A DNA stretch of 64,000 nucleotides, taken from assembly GCF_902686445.1 (NCBI RefSeq), contig NC_062224.1, forward strand, positions 52,203,156 through 52,267,155, given 5' to 3'. The position numbers and the translations under genes are program-made. Within the stretch, counting starts at the first letter, position 1, and every line of letters starts with the position of its first letter. This stretch comes from Sciurus carolinensis (Eukaryota; Chordata; Mammalia; Rodentia; Sciuridae). Below, one piece after another: positions 1 through 12,070 of the stretch. The notes under the pieces were generated by a model. That model was given only the letters and a program-made list of their open reading frames with translations, did not search any database and had not been told where the DNA came from.

Positions 1-409
1 NNNNNNNNNNNNNNNNNNNNNNNNNNNNNNNNNNNNNNNNNNNNNNNNNNNNNNNNNNNNNNNNNNNNNNNNNNNNNNNNNNNNNNNNNNNNNNNNNNNN
101 NNNNNNNNNNNNNNNNNNNNNNNNNNNNNNNNNNNNNNNNNNNNNNNNNNNNNNNNNNNNNNNNNNNNNNNNNNNNNNNNNNNNNNNNNNNNNNNNNNNN
201 NNNNNNNNNNNNNNNNNNNNNNNNNNNNNNNNNNNNNNNNNNNNNNNNNNNNNNNNNNNNNNNNNNNNNNNNNNNNNNNNNNNNNNNNNNNNNNNNNNNN
301 NNNNNNNNNNNNNNNNNNNNNNNNNNNNNNNNNNNNNNNNNNNNNNNNNNNNNNNNNNNNNNNNNNNNNNNNNNNNNNNNNNNNNNNNNNNNNNNNNNNN
401 NNNNNNNNN
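1..409. other. Assembly gap
   Basis: All bases are N. Nothing can be said about this stretch. Confidence 1.
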
Positions 410-954
410 TCCCCAGAACTGTTAGATTCCGCCATAAGAAATGTCCTCAAAGGAAGGCCAAGTGAGGTCCTGTGCTGAACCCAAACCATACCACCCCACC
501 CACAGGCTGTGTGACCTTGGAATTTTACACTCACTTTAGGCACTGAGATTGTAGAAAGTCAGGGTGGGAACAAGAGAAAGGCCAGAACACCTCTGGCACA
601 AGACTTATGAGGATACCAAAACCGAAGTAATCAAGATTAAACAACAACAACAACAAAACCTTAAGGCAATATTTTAAAATCAAATTTAGAGCAAAAAATT
701 CATGATAAATGAAATATCAAAATATAAAAATTTAAATTAGGAAAGCATCAGAAATAATGCTGCATGAAACCATATATACTAAACCTGAAAAAAAAGGAAA
801 AATCAGTGGGTAATACTGATTGTATCTTCATTTAAAATTTTGCTCTTTTACTCATTGTAGAATTTTTTCTGCATTGATTTGGTGTTTCCTTCCTCTCTCC
901 CTCTTATATTAATTTATTATTTGATTACTGAGTATCACTTTGCCCCACCTAAAT
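410..954. other. Non-coding stretch with a possible MIR fragment
   Basis: No convincing gene. A short piece near 500-560 (a CTGTGTGACCTTGG-like core) resembles the MIR SINE core but is too short to be sure. A short CAACAA repeat lies near 643-657. Confidence 0.4.
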
Positions 955-1355
955 TCAATCAAATCATGGTTCCAAGTTTTCTGAGAAATCTCCATACTGT
1001 TCTTCAGAGTGGTTGCACCAATTTGCAGTCCTGCCAGCAATGTATGAGTGTACCTTTCTCCCCACATTCTCTCCAACATTTATTGTTGCTTGTATTCTTG
1101 ATAATTGCAATTCTGAGTGGAATGAGATGGAGTCTCAGTTTAGTTTTAATAATTAGTTTCTCTAATTGCTAGAGATGTTGAACATTTTTTCATATATTTG
1201 TTGATTTTATTTTTTCTTCTGTGAAGTGTCTGTTCAGTTCCTTTGCCCATCTATTGATTGGGTTTTATTTATTTATTTTTTTGGTATTAGGGTTTTTTTT
1301 CCAGTTCTTTATATATCCCAGAGATTAATGCTGTATCTGAGATTTAGTACTGTCT
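955..1355 (-). mobile_element. L1 3' fragment, minus strand
   Basis: The reverse complement reads as the end of L1 ORF2: a Cys/Trp-rich tail region, then the stretch about mixed strand positions and small reading frames seen in the younger copies at 52.7 kb. It is diverged by substitutions and indels, so it is an older relative. The open frame at 879-1172 is a chance frame on the antisense strand. Confidence 0.85.
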
Positions 1356-2654
1356 TGATAGCATTGCTTCCAAAGGCCAGTGACTAGAAAATTAAAGAGT
1401 TAATTATTCAGTTAAGAGGAATATCATTTTATAGAACCTATAAAACAAGTTCAGAGTCAGTTGGTACCTCACTGTCACACTGATAATCCTTTTTCAGAGC
1501 ATTTCCTTGCATATACCTTAATGACAAGTAGGTAAAACAAATGCTTTATCCAGTGACTCTCTCCTTCTAGTCACTTCAGTCAACTATGTGCCTGAAATGT
1601 TTAAGCTATTTCATCACATTTTTTGAACTGCAAGTTTCCCCTTAACCAATTCACCAAGAAAAACCAGAAATTATCTACAAGGAACAATAATTGGGGGAGA
1701 TATATATCTTACAACAGAAAGAAAATAATTTAGTCTTAACTCCTTATAATTATTAGTTCAAAGGTAAAGTCCAGCAGGAGACAAAATGGACTAGATATTT
1801 GCATATTTTCCTTTTTTCACATAAAAATGTAATTCATCAGCAAATGGGGAAGACTTTCCACTTTTTAAGGTAATTAAGTTACCAGTGGTTTGTCTAACTG
1901 TTTTGAGTGCAGAAAAATAAGGATACAAATAGTCATTCCTCCAAGCGGAGTCAACTATTTTTGATACTGTTCTAATATTGATTCAGAGACCTTGGAGACA
2001 TGAAATGAGGGAAACACATCAATGGCATAAACTGGATTTTCCAATTAGTTTACAACTTGAAATTCTTCTACAAACTGTGCAACATAGTTTGCATAGGTTT
2101 CTGCAAAGCATAGGAATTGTATAAATATGGAAACATTTTTAATATGAAAAATAATGCTGGACTTTCTTTGGTTCTGATACATTCATTGGAATATTCCAGC
2201 TGCAATTAAAACTAGAGAAGACAAGAGAAAGAGAAGAAGATGCTTATGTATCACTAGTTCAGCATCAATTACATCTTGGACAGAAAGTTACCACAATCCT
2301 CATGGGGCCTCATGGGTGTAATCAGACTCCCTCCTGGAATCAGCCAATTTCAAGTAGCCATGCTGATGTAGGTGGCTGGTCCTGTAGGTCACAATGTCTT
2401 CACAATGAGAGAATTGAGGGGTTGCCCAGTACTAGATTTGGCTTCCATGCTTCCTTGCTATGAAGTGAATAATTTCAAATTTCTCTATTTGAAACCTGGG
2501 AAGGGAGTAGTTTTACTATTTGAGGATGCACTTATCTTTCCCAAAACATTTATCACAGGGTATGAATGTGTGCCAAGTGAGAAATTGACCTGAATCTTTA
2601 TCTATAGATTTATTCTTATCAGATATTTTGCTTTAGGAGGAAGTTTAGAAATCA
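1356..2654. other. Unassigned non-coding stretch
   Basis: AT-rich sequence with no recognised gene or repeat. A 73-codon open frame at 2372-2593 has no recognisable domain, signal peptide or codon bias and is probably chance. Confidence 0.5.
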
Positions 2655-2795
2655 GACAGTTCAAACAGTTCTCTTTTTACAGAAGAGGAAACATTTTCAA
2701 GATCATTCAGACTTTTAGAATCAACCCAAATCTATGAACTTCCTGTTCCAAAGTTCTTTCTACTACTTGATTCTACCTGCTTATAGGGAATGCTA
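2655..2795 (-). repeat. MIR-type SINE fragment
   Basis: The segment has the MIR core order in reverse complement: a 'tttacagaagaggaaac' block, then a diverged 'acccaaatctatgaa' block, then a 'ttctttctact' block. It is ancient and diverged. Confidence 0.55.
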
Positions 2796-3159
2796 TTGGT
2801 TAAGATGAATGTAGTAGAAAATCATGGAACAAAATGTACTTAATACAAATTAGAAAAAATATTCACATGAATTTTAGATGAGAAAAGGGTTTGGATGTTT
2901 CTTTTAGAGACACATTAATTCATAATCAAAATCATCTTTATCAAAGAAAATCATTCTTAAAATTAAGTGTTGAAATACTATGTGATTGAAATTAGTGATT
3001 TATAGATATTTAACCTGAATATTCCAGTTCTTTAATGCACTGTTTCCTGTCTAAATCACAGTCAACTCCTGTTCATTATAGCCCATAGAGTATAGATCAC
3101 CAAGCTCAGAATAGTGACTTCATATAAAAAGAAAACAAGGACTTTTTTTTCCCTCTTTT
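2796..3159. other. Unassigned non-coding stretch
   Basis: AT-rich sequence; nothing recognised. Confidence 0.5.
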
Positions 3160-3450
3160 CACATTTAAATTTTTTTTCTTTTCACAATTTTTTTATTGGT
3201 GCCTTAGAGTTGTACATGATGATGGGATTTGTTGTCAAATATTCATACATGCACACAATATAACTATAATTTGGTCAATGTCACTTCCCAGCACTTCCCC
3301 CTTCCCTCCCCTCCTCCCATTCTCTGGTCCTTTTTCTCTGCTGATCTTCCTTTATTTTCATGAGATCCCCTTGACCCACCTTTCTTTAAGGAATTTAAGA
3401 TTATATCATGTGCAGATGATTATGTGTAGGTACATATTAATTTAGCTAAT
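3160..3450 (-). repeat. LINE-tail-like repeat, minus strand
   Basis: The T-rich start (3170-3200), the 'gttgtacatgatgatgggattt' region and the C/T-rich tract 3290-3330 look like the reverse complement of an A-tailed LINE 3' end with a polypurine tract. The layout is from sequence; the family assignment is inferred. Confidence 0.5.
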
Positions 3451-4189
3451 ATACTCATTCAGAAAAGATTTGTGACTTGACCTATAAATACCCAATAACT
3501 TAAATCATGTTCACCCAATATCATCATTTTGGGGAATGACTGTATAGAGGTTATAAACAGGTGAAATTATGAAACAGAACTGTTTATATTGAATGGGACC
3601 TCTTCTCCAGAATGATACCTCAAGGACCCACTCTATAGAACAGTCTGATCAACACAGCATTGCTGTATGTGCAAAATAAAAGTCTTCAATCTTATATTGA
3701 AAGGAGTCATGTTTATTCTTTGCCAGTTTTCCCTTACTTTCTGAAATTTGTTCACAAAATTCCCACATTCTAATTAATTTTAGAAAGATAATAGAGGGCA
3801 ACCCCTGTCAGGTCCCTGCTTGCCCTTAGAGAGTTCTATCTCTTTTCTTCTCTCTTAAATAAATCCTACTCCTTTCACTCTTGCCAAAAACAACAACAAT
3901 AATAGCATGGACCTAACAACATGAAACTTTCAGGTAGAAGCATTTTGGTGCCTATGAAAATCAACTAAGTGTCTCCATTTGTACATCTGCCTCTTGAAGC
4001 AGCCAAAGAATACAAGAATTTCCAACTGAACTATAAGAATGTAGGAGAATAAACATCTGTGTACTTGCTAGGAAACCTACAGGAAGCAAAAACATCCTAA
4101 TAGAATTGAAAAAGTTCCAGTTGCATTTTTAGGAGCCTTGGTGATATATAATTGGTACAATAAACTCTGGTTAAAAAGTATGATTTTTA
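3451..4189. other. Unassigned non-coding stretch
   Basis: No gene seen. A small AACAACAATAATA simple repeat lies at about 3888-3903. Confidence 0.5.
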
Positions 4190-4645
4190 ACATATGTGAC
4201 CACAATTAAGACAGTGAATGTTGCCATCACCCCAGAAGTTTTCTCTTTCACCTGTTATCCCCTCCACCAACCAATTGCATTTTCTAGAATTTTGTACAAA
4301 TAGAATTATTCAGAATGTCTGATTTCTTTACTGAAGGTTATTCTTTTGAGATTCATTCATGTTGTTGTGTATCTATAGTTTATTCCTTTTTTTCCCAAGT
4401 ACTGTTCTATTTGTATGACTCTACTGCAATTTATTTGTCCATTTACCTCCTGATAGAAGCCTGAATTGTTACACATAAATTTCCTTCAAAACCTTGTGTA
4501 CAAGTCTTGTTATGAGAATACTCTCTCTTATCTTGGTTAAATGCCTGAAAGTGGAGTGACTGGATCATCTGATGGGTGGTTTAATTTTTTTAATTGCCCA
4601 GGTGCTTTCCAAAATGTTTGTACCATTTTATGTTTGTAAAATGTG
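4190..4645 (-). mobile_element. Ancient L1 fragment, minus strand
   Basis: The order of blocks (a 'gagattcattcatgttgttg' piece, a 'caatttatttgtccattta' piece, a 'gtgtacaagtc' piece and a 'gtggagtgactggatca' piece) follows the reverse complement of old mammalian L1M 3' ends. It is strongly diverged. Confidence 0.65.
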
Positions 4646-6954
4646 AGTGAAAAAAATAAAGTACAACAAAAGTTATTACTGTCAAATATTGGCAAATTGA
4701 GGTGCTCTCAATTTTAGTGACTCATATTGCTAATTTGATGCTACTACCATTTCATAAGTGAATGACACAATGAGATCAGAATATATGGAGGCAATCTGTA
4801 ACTCCTGAATAGAACTTTGTCTTGACCTTAAAAAAAAAAAAAAAAAACACTAAAAAGTATGAATGTGACAAAACATGCCATACAGCTAATCTCCAAATCC
4901 CACAATCAGACAGGTATACAGAATAAAATATTAACAAGGTAAATACCAAGAAACATATAAGAGAATGTCAGAGGCAGATTCATGTTTGGTAGGGTCTAAA
5001 ACTTATACAATTTGGGGGTCCTTTATGAGGTACAAAATCCAATACTACAAGTCTATAACTCTGACAAAAAAGAAGTCAACACAGTTTTCCTGATAGGCAT
5101 TCTAATGCTGGAAGGCTAACTCATCCATGAACGAGACTGACTGAACCACATACATACACTCTACCAAACCCAAACCAAGGGCACCTCCACTCAGGTCCCC
5201 TAGAGATGAAAAGTACAAAATGTGTCCATGACCCCAGAGCTCTACCTGAAGCAAAGTAAAATGTGCAGTAGGGCAAATGAGAATGGAAAGATGTTAATTA
5301 TTAATCAATTGTAATCAATACACCTCACTTTTATAGGTATTAGAAAAACATATGATCATGTGAATGTATTGCTAGGTTACTGTATTAACCTTGAGGTTAA
5401 GCTTCACCAGCTTTATCCCAAATCCATCTCTGAGGAAAGAAAGGGAGGGGACGTGGTGGAAGTGCAAGCACCATGAAAATTTTCACATCTCCACCTTTCT
5501 CCAAACAAGTAACTCTCAACACCTCAACACTGGGTACTCATGGATATCTTACCTTTAATATATCCCTAAATTCTGAAAATTTGATATCTGACCTTAGTTG
5601 TTTTAACCCAGGAACATACAAAGGAAGGAAGGTTAAAGGAAGCAAATCAATCAGATATGGATAGGTGGACTGAGAAATGTCATCAAGAAATTTGTTCCTG
5701 CTAAACAGAGATTTGCAAAATGACCTAGGATCCCAGGTCCACCCGGGCATTCGAGCTTTATCCACTGTTGGTCAGTCATCGAGCACCTAAGCAGTTGCTA
5801 TGAGACCACACAAGGTTCACATGGGTCCCCTGAACTAACATTCGGGGAAACTCAAGACAAAAGGTAGCAACCCTATCCCACACTTGGATTAATAGCTGGG
5901 CACAGAAATGTTTTTTCCATCCTCAACTATTCTGTTCTTATCTGAATCAATTTGTTATGCCTTGATGTTACAGAGTGTGTTCATATAGTGATTTTTGCTA
6001 ACTCACTTTATACCCTTTATATGCAGCAACAGACATAAGACAATCCACCCTGAATTTAGCCTGAGGAGTACTGTGTTCTCCACAAACACACAAAGCTTCA
6101 TATTTTTAAGCACCCTGCAGTGTATGTGTAGAGAGACATTCAATTAAAAAGAAATGTTCCTGTGCATGCACACACATGTACACACTTAAACCCTAGAATT
6201 TCCCAAATGTCTCTAGAGTAAATCCTGGAAGGAAAGCCCTATGTCAGATATAAATAATTTCCTCTAGAGATATTGGAAATCCCAGGACATTACCCAGGAT
6301 CCTGTCTCTTGGTGTCTTTCCCACAGACAAATATTAAACTACTGGTGTGGATCACACCTACAGTACAAGGGGAAACTGAACACCAGGCAGCCCCTGGAGG
6401 ATCGGGTTTTTGACACCACATGTTAGCGTAGGAATCCTAATCCCTGGGAGCACAAAATGATTGTATCCCAGAGGAAGGGGACTGCTTATAAAGTTTATGA
6501 GTGATCCTGACTTTTTTTTAATTGCAGTAATTTCAAAATTTAGGCTGACAAGGTAAAAGGGCATCCAATGCCATGACAGTAGATTGAATTGAGGTCATAG
6601 AGTTCCCAAAAGGAATAGAGCTCTGGGACCATCTGTTTATAGTTATCATTGCTGGACATTTCCGAGTCAGCAACAAGGTGGTGATTGCCTCACCTATCTT
6701 CCAAATAACCACAACAACCCAAAGACACACTTCATCCAGAGAATGTTACATTTCTTTCTTTTGTGTAAAGAATCTTAGAACTACCGAGAAGCTTAGAATT
6801 GTATTTAATATTCACATAGTAGTTTATTACACATTTAAGTATTCAATTTTTCATTAAGCAATTTATCTGACATCTTATTAAATCAAGAAGAAGCTTTGCA
6901 AAGTGGGGCAAGAAAGAAAGTGGCTCTGAGATTCAAAGCACAATAGTTCCCAGT
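4646..6954. other. Unassigned non-coding stretch
   Basis: No gene recognised. A poly(A) run lies at about 4829-4846. The short open frames at 5473-5765 and 6358-6730 overlap on opposite strands and show no domain features. Confidence 0.5.
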
Positions 6955-7140
6955 GCAGAACTCACAACCCAGAGGCTCTGTGATTTTGGACAAGCTTTTT
7001 TATTCTTTCAAATTATCAGTTCCTTTTTCTTCAAATGGAGATACTAATATCTATGCTGGAGATTTGTTGGAAGGATTAAATGAGTGATAGATCAACATGC
7101 CTGACAAATGATAAGTGTACAATAAAATTTGCATTTCAAG
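6955..7140 (+). repeat. MIR SINE
   Basis: The segment follows the MIR consensus order: a 'ctctgtgattttggacaag' block, a 'cttcaaatggagatactaat' block, then 'ggattaaatgagt' and an 'ataagtgtacaataaa' tail. It is an ancient, diverged SINE. Confidence 0.7.
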
Positions 7141-8611
7141 TTCTTATGGGAGGTTTGTTTTTCCTTAAGTGCAAGATTATTTTGTAGAACTAATGACAAA
7201 AATCTCAGTTTTCAGCAAGTGTCTCAAAGAATTCTTTCATAAAATCCTCTTTTCAGGGTATTAAAATGATTGATTCTGAGAAAATTTGATTTTATGTTAT
7301 TAAAAAAGTTATGAAATGGGAAGTAGGTTTGTCTGTGGGACCAAAAGTTTTTCTTAACTGCAGGCTGTTTGCACCTTTCTCCTGGGTCTATTATGATGGG
7401 CAAATAAGAGATAATGAAAATCAGTTGGAAAATTGGAATGTGGCAAACTTCTCATGGCTTTGCTTTTTTTGAACTTAACAGATATATACTTTCAAGTCTT
7501 CTAACTACTTTGTAAGTAATCATTCTTCCAGATAAGATGCCTTGTTTATGGATTCAACTAATCCACAAATTGATTGAAGGTGTATTGAAGACCAACACTG
7601 AGCCTCTTCCATATTAAACACTATAGAGTCTGCAAGAAAAATAAATGATGAGATTTTATTTTAATTACTGATTCACAAACTACACATAGAACTTGTTTCC
7701 TCTTTAGACTCATCATGGAAGAGATAATTTCTACACTCCAAAAAGTTGAAAATTAGAGAGATATGAGTATCATACATGAATCAATTATCACACAATTGAT
7801 GATTATCTGCTTATAAAAAGTTAAGTTGTGTGACCTAAACTTTCCTAAAGAGTTGGCCAGAAATATAATATATCACTAGGGAATCAGGTCACCAGGAGAT
7901 ATATAGGTCATGAAAATGTTGGATTTTAATCAAATGTTATAGGCAGGTGAAAAATAGGCTAAGGAATAATAAAAAGATGCTACCTAGGGATGGGGATTGG
8001 ATCAATAACTATTTTAAAGGACCAGATAAATAATTTTGGAGGTGTGAGTAGAGATGTTGGTGCTAGCTAGGTGCCAGAGCATGAATGCAAGACTTAGCTT
8101 TATGTTATTTTATTCTGTGGGCCAGTATGGTGCCAGTTGGGGCAGGTGGGGTTGGAGGAGGAAAATGAATTTCAAGAGCAGTACACACAGTAGTACCTCA
8201 TAGAAATTTTGATTCCTTTTTCAAGAGTTCACCTCTGGCCTTGGCCTTATTAATTTACACACTACTTTCCCACATTAACTATTGCTTGACTTAGTTATCT
8301 TCCTCATTCAGTTTAGTTCAATTCATTATATTTCTTGACCACATATTGTGCACCAAACACAGACCTTAGAGAAACGAATAGTAAGAATCAAGGAGCTTAC
8401 AATTTAGTTCATAAGAAGTCTGGACACACACTGCTCATAATGATACTGAGATGTTTTTTGTGCCATTGACCGCGATGACACAAAAACAGTGGTGGGTCAA
8501 ACTGCCGACTCTGAGAACCCCAACTGTAGTTATCCAACTGTGCTGGTTGTCATATTCTTTTGCCAGGCAATCACAGGAAAAAGAAATCATCATTTACACT
8601 TAAGAATGCTC
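7141..8611. other. Unassigned non-coding stretch
   Basis: No gene seen. A piece at about 8310-8410 ('acatattgtgcaccaaacac' followed by 'aaggagcttacaattta') resembles an ancient CR1/L2-type repeat, at low confidence. Confidence 0.4.
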
Positions 8612-8745
8612 TCTAGCGAGACATGGGGATGTATACCTACAGTCCCAGCTACTTGGGAGGCTGAGGCAGGAGGATTGCTTGAACCCAGGAGTTTGAGACC
8701 AGTCTGGGAAACATAGCAAGACACATCGAGAGAAAGACAGAAAGA
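8612..8745 (+). repeat. B1/Alu-like (7SL-derived) SINE
   Basis: Contains the 7SL-derived core 'cagctacttgggaggctgag', then a 'caggaggattgcttgaaccc' block and a 'gagaccagtctgggaaacat' block, ending in an A/G-rich tail. Diverged promoter region. The open frame crossing it at 8489-8716 is translated SINE. Confidence 0.85.
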
Positions 8746-9429
8746 GAGAGAATCTTTACATAGCAGTATAGCAGTAAACATTCTTAGTTTTATTAAACAT
8801 TAACTCAAATAGGTATCTTTTACCATTTACTGTGACTGAGAAGCTTGCATAAAGTACTCCTGCTGCACAAAGACTATTTTGAGATAAAAGCACTTGTGCA
8901 ACTGAACTGAGCACCATTGACCACCGTATTTCATGGAACACTTTTTAATTAAAAGAAAGACTGGTTAGTCCAACGTGAGTATTTATTTAGGAGAAAACTT
9001 TTCAAATTTTAATAAAATGAGCTTGTCACTTCAAGGAAAGCAACCAACAGTATATGCAATAAGAATTCCAAACTTTCAGAAAAATATTAGAATTTTGAAT
9101 AATTTTTATAGCCACCAGTAATTTGACAGTTTGTCATTAAAGATAATGATATCTATAATCTTCTGATGAGAATGATGGTGATATTAATGACTGATTTTTT
9201 TGCATACTGTATAGTAAATAAGTCAATATATTGAATATCTATCTGCACAATTCAATAAGAACATGGATGTTTGAGGTTATAAAATCAGACTTAAGTAAAA
9301 TAATCAATCAAAAAGCATTTTAGACCAATAGGTTTAATGAAACAGAGCTGAAGAAGTTCACTGATAATTTTGAAGTTCCACATTTCTATACAAACTTAAC
9401 AAACCAGTTCATGTCAAGTTTTGGGGCAC
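8746..9429. other. Unassigned non-coding stretch
   Basis: AT-rich sequence; nothing recognised. Confidence 0.5.
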
Positions 9430-9479
9430 TACCAAAGAATATTGCGAGTTATTATCGACAAAGGCTAGATATCACACAT

Positions 9480-10482
9480 TCAAGAATTTATCCCCACTAG
9501 GGGTTTGGGAAAACCAACAAGGAAGGTGTTCACCTGTGCACAATCCTCTCAACAAGGACAGCATGGATTAGGGTATATGCCTGATCATCCTTTTCTGTTG
9601 GGGCATTGATCTCTTCTCCCACCCAGAGGACAGCAGAAAAAATCAGTTGGCTGGCAGATGATCCTGCCTGGCTTCACCAGTGGTCGCTCACAGGGGAAAA
9701 GCTTCAAGTGGTTCACATACTAGTCCAAGAACAGCTTCAATCTGGTCATATTGAATCTACTTTAAGCCTATGGAATAGTCCTGGCTTTGTGATTAAAAAG
9801 TCTGGTAGGGGCTGGGGAGATAGCTCAGTCGGTAGAGTGCTTGGCTTGTAAGCACAAGGCCCTGGGTTCGATCCCCAGCACCCAAAACAAAACAAAACAA
9901 AAAAAGTCTGGTAAATAGAGATTGTAACAAGATCTCTGAGCAATTAATCAGACCATGGAATTAGTGGATGCATTATATCCTGGACTTCCTTTTCCTACAG
10001 CTATTCCTTTTGATTATTATTTAATCATAATAGACTTAAGGGATTGTTTTTCCTTATACCTTTACATCCAGCTAATTGTAAGTGCTTTGCATTTAGTGTT
10101 CCAGTCATTAACTTTAAAGAGCCAGTTAAAAGATACTGTTGGAAGGTTTTGCCACAGGCAATGGCTAATAGGACCAGCTCAGGTCAGACTTTGTAGATCA
10201 AGCCATTGCTCTGCTGCAAGAGCAAGATCCTGATGCGTATTTATTCATTACATGGATGACATAATTTTTGGCACATCCTAATTCAGATATGCTTTAAAAT
10301 GTTTTGCATATTTGGAAACCTCTCTTACCACAGTGGGTTTGAGCATAGAACCTGAAAAAGTACAAACATTTTCTTCTTTTTGGTATTTAGGCAACTTAAC
10401 TGAAGGACACATGATTTGTCCACAGAACTTACAAATTGAACTGATGCTTTTTATACTCTCAATGATTTTCAAAAGTTGCTGG
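9480..10482 (+). pseudogene. pol: ERV-A protease end and reverse transcriptase, part 1 (broken)
   Basis: Starts with a remnant of a glycine-rich, G-patch-like protease tail near 9560-9580. From 9606 it reads into the RT fingers: a VQEQLQSGHI-type block, then WNSP and FVIKKSG. The frame is then cut by the ID SINE and resumes at about 9910. A palm region with IDLRDCF lies near 10030, and the YMDD catalytic box (HYMDD) at 10246-10260. RT would copy viral RNA into DNA. Several stops and frameshifts interrupt it, so it cannot make an enzyme. It is interrupted again at 10482 by an L1 and continues at 11201. Confidence 0.9.
9808..9900 (+). repeat. ID SINE (tRNA-derived) inserted in ERV-A pol
   Basis: A tRNA-Ala-derived rodent ID element. 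The pol III A box (TAGCTCAGTCGG) and B box (GGTTCGATCCC) are both intact, followed by a CAAAACAAAAC tail. It is flanked by the 13-bp duplication AAAAAGTCTGGTA at 9795-9807 and 9901-9913, the mark of L1-mediated insertion into the pol frame. It looks young compared with the ERV around it. Confidence 0.95.
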
Positions 10483-11200
10483 CGATTATCAAGAACACAA
10501 GCAACAATAGGTGTTGGCGAGGATGTGGGGAAAAAGGTACACTCATACATTGCTGGTGGGGTTGCAAATTAGTGCAGCCACTCTGGAAAGCAGTATGGAG
10601 ATTCCTCAGAAAGCTTGGAATGGAACCACTGTTTGACCCAGCTATCCCACTCCTTGGCCTATACCCAAAGGACTTAAAATCAGCATACTACAGAGATACA
10701 GCCACATCAATGTTCATTGCTGCTCAATTCACCATAGCCAGATTGTGGAACCAACCTAGATGCCCTTCAGTTGATGAATGGATAAACTGTGGCATTATAT
10801 GTACAATGGAATATTACTCCGCCATGAAGATTGATAAAATTATGGCATTTGCAGGCAAATGGATGAAATTGGAGAATATCATGCTAAGTGAGATAAGCCA
10901 ATCTCAAAAAACTAAAGGATGAATGATCTCGCTGATAAGCGGATGAGGACATATAATGGGGGGTGGGAGGGGTTAGCTTTAGGGTTAGGTTTAGGGTTAG
11001 GGATAAGGAGGGTGGTAAGAATGGAGGAAGGAAGGACTGTATAGAAGGAAAAGAGGGGTGGGAGGGGTGGGGGGAAGGGAAAAAATAACAGTATGAATCC
11101 AACATTACCCTATATAAATTTATGATTACACAAATGGTATGCCTTGACTCCATGTACAAATAGAGAAACAACATGTATCCCATTTGTTTACAATTAAAAA
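10483..11200 (+). mobile_element. 5'-truncated L1 inserted in ERV-A pol
   Basis: This 718-bp L1 3' end carries the last part of ORF2 (open frame 10476-10922 is its Cys/Trp-rich tail plus the WNQP region), then a G-rich 3' UTR and an A tail. It is flanked by the 12-bp duplication AAAAGTTGCTGG at 10471-10482 and 11201-11212. The pol reading resumes across the junction in the LLGDINW motif region. The 3' UTR has telomere-like TTAGGG units at 10972-11003. Confidence 0.95.
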
Positions 11201-12070
11201 AAAAGTTGCTGGGGATATTAACTGGATACAGTGTGGCCTACAAAATTGTCCACTGCGGATTTTTGGCCTTTTATTTGATATTTGATGTGGAGATCCCTCT
11301 CTGGTCTTTCCTGGACAGCTCACAGCAGAAGCAAGGGCTGCATTTGTAAAGGTCAAAACTGCTCTTAAGACTGCACAGTTTACTATAATTAATTCATAGG
11401 AGCCTGTATATGTGTTGATATTTCCTAAATCTCTTACCCCTAAAGGGGCTATATGACTGTCTTCAGGAGTTATTGAGTGCCTCAATCTTGCGCACTCTCC
11501 TCCAAAACCTTGACCCCATTTTATGATTTTGTCACTCAGTTTATTATTAAAGGCAGAAATTGAGTCATGCAATTGGTGGAAGCTGAGCCTTCTTTTATTG
11601 TGATAACTTTTTCAGTTCAACAACAAAATTAGACTTGGCAATCCTCATGTGATTGTCAAGTAGTTTTTTTCTAATTTTCTTGGTCAAGTAAAAAATCATT
11701 ACCCTCATGATAAACTTATTTGGTTTGCAATTATAACCTCATTTATCTTCCCCAAAATTGTAGGCACTCAGCCGATAGGTGAGGCAGTCACAGTGCTTAC
11801 TGATGGCTCCAGCTTGTACTAAACTGGTGCAGACTCCGTATACCTCTGCTCTCATTTGTGCTTGACTGTATTTTGCTAATAAGTCAGTTAATGCCTACAG
11901 TGGTGGTGACTCTACAGTAGGAGCCACTATGCATATTGAATCAGCCACCACTGGATATATGCAGTTAGAAGAGTTATTTCACTTATTCCACACTTTACAA
12001 AAATCAATTCAAATGAGTCAACATCCTTGTTTTATTGGACACGTCAGCGTTCACTCCTAACTTCCGGGCC
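11201..12070 (+). pseudogene. pol: ERV-A RT connection and RNase H (broken)
   Basis: Continues pol after the L1. The GDINW motif at about 11213 matches the same position in ERV-C. A frame with LTDGSS at about 11795-11813 is the first catalytic aspartate block of RNase H, which would degrade the RNA strand of the RNA-DNA hybrid. Multiple stops and frameshifts, for example near 11283 and 11393. The 148-codon antisense open frame at 11126-11572 is a chance shadow. Confidence 0.8.

Noticed and set aside
2372..2593. 73-codon plus-strand open frame
   Set aside because: No domain, signal, splice context or similarity recognised; chance length.
9811..9880. Possible tRNA-Ala gene
   Set aside because: The A and B boxes are tRNA-like, but the A-rich tail and the target-site duplication show an ID SINE.
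10972..11003. Interstitial telomere repeat marking a chromosome fusion
   Set aside because: The units are few, imperfect and part of the L1 3' UTR, recurring in other L1 copies.
11126..11572. 148-codon minus-strand open frame
   Set aside because: It is antisense to the L1 end and ERV-A RT connection region, with no domain of its own.
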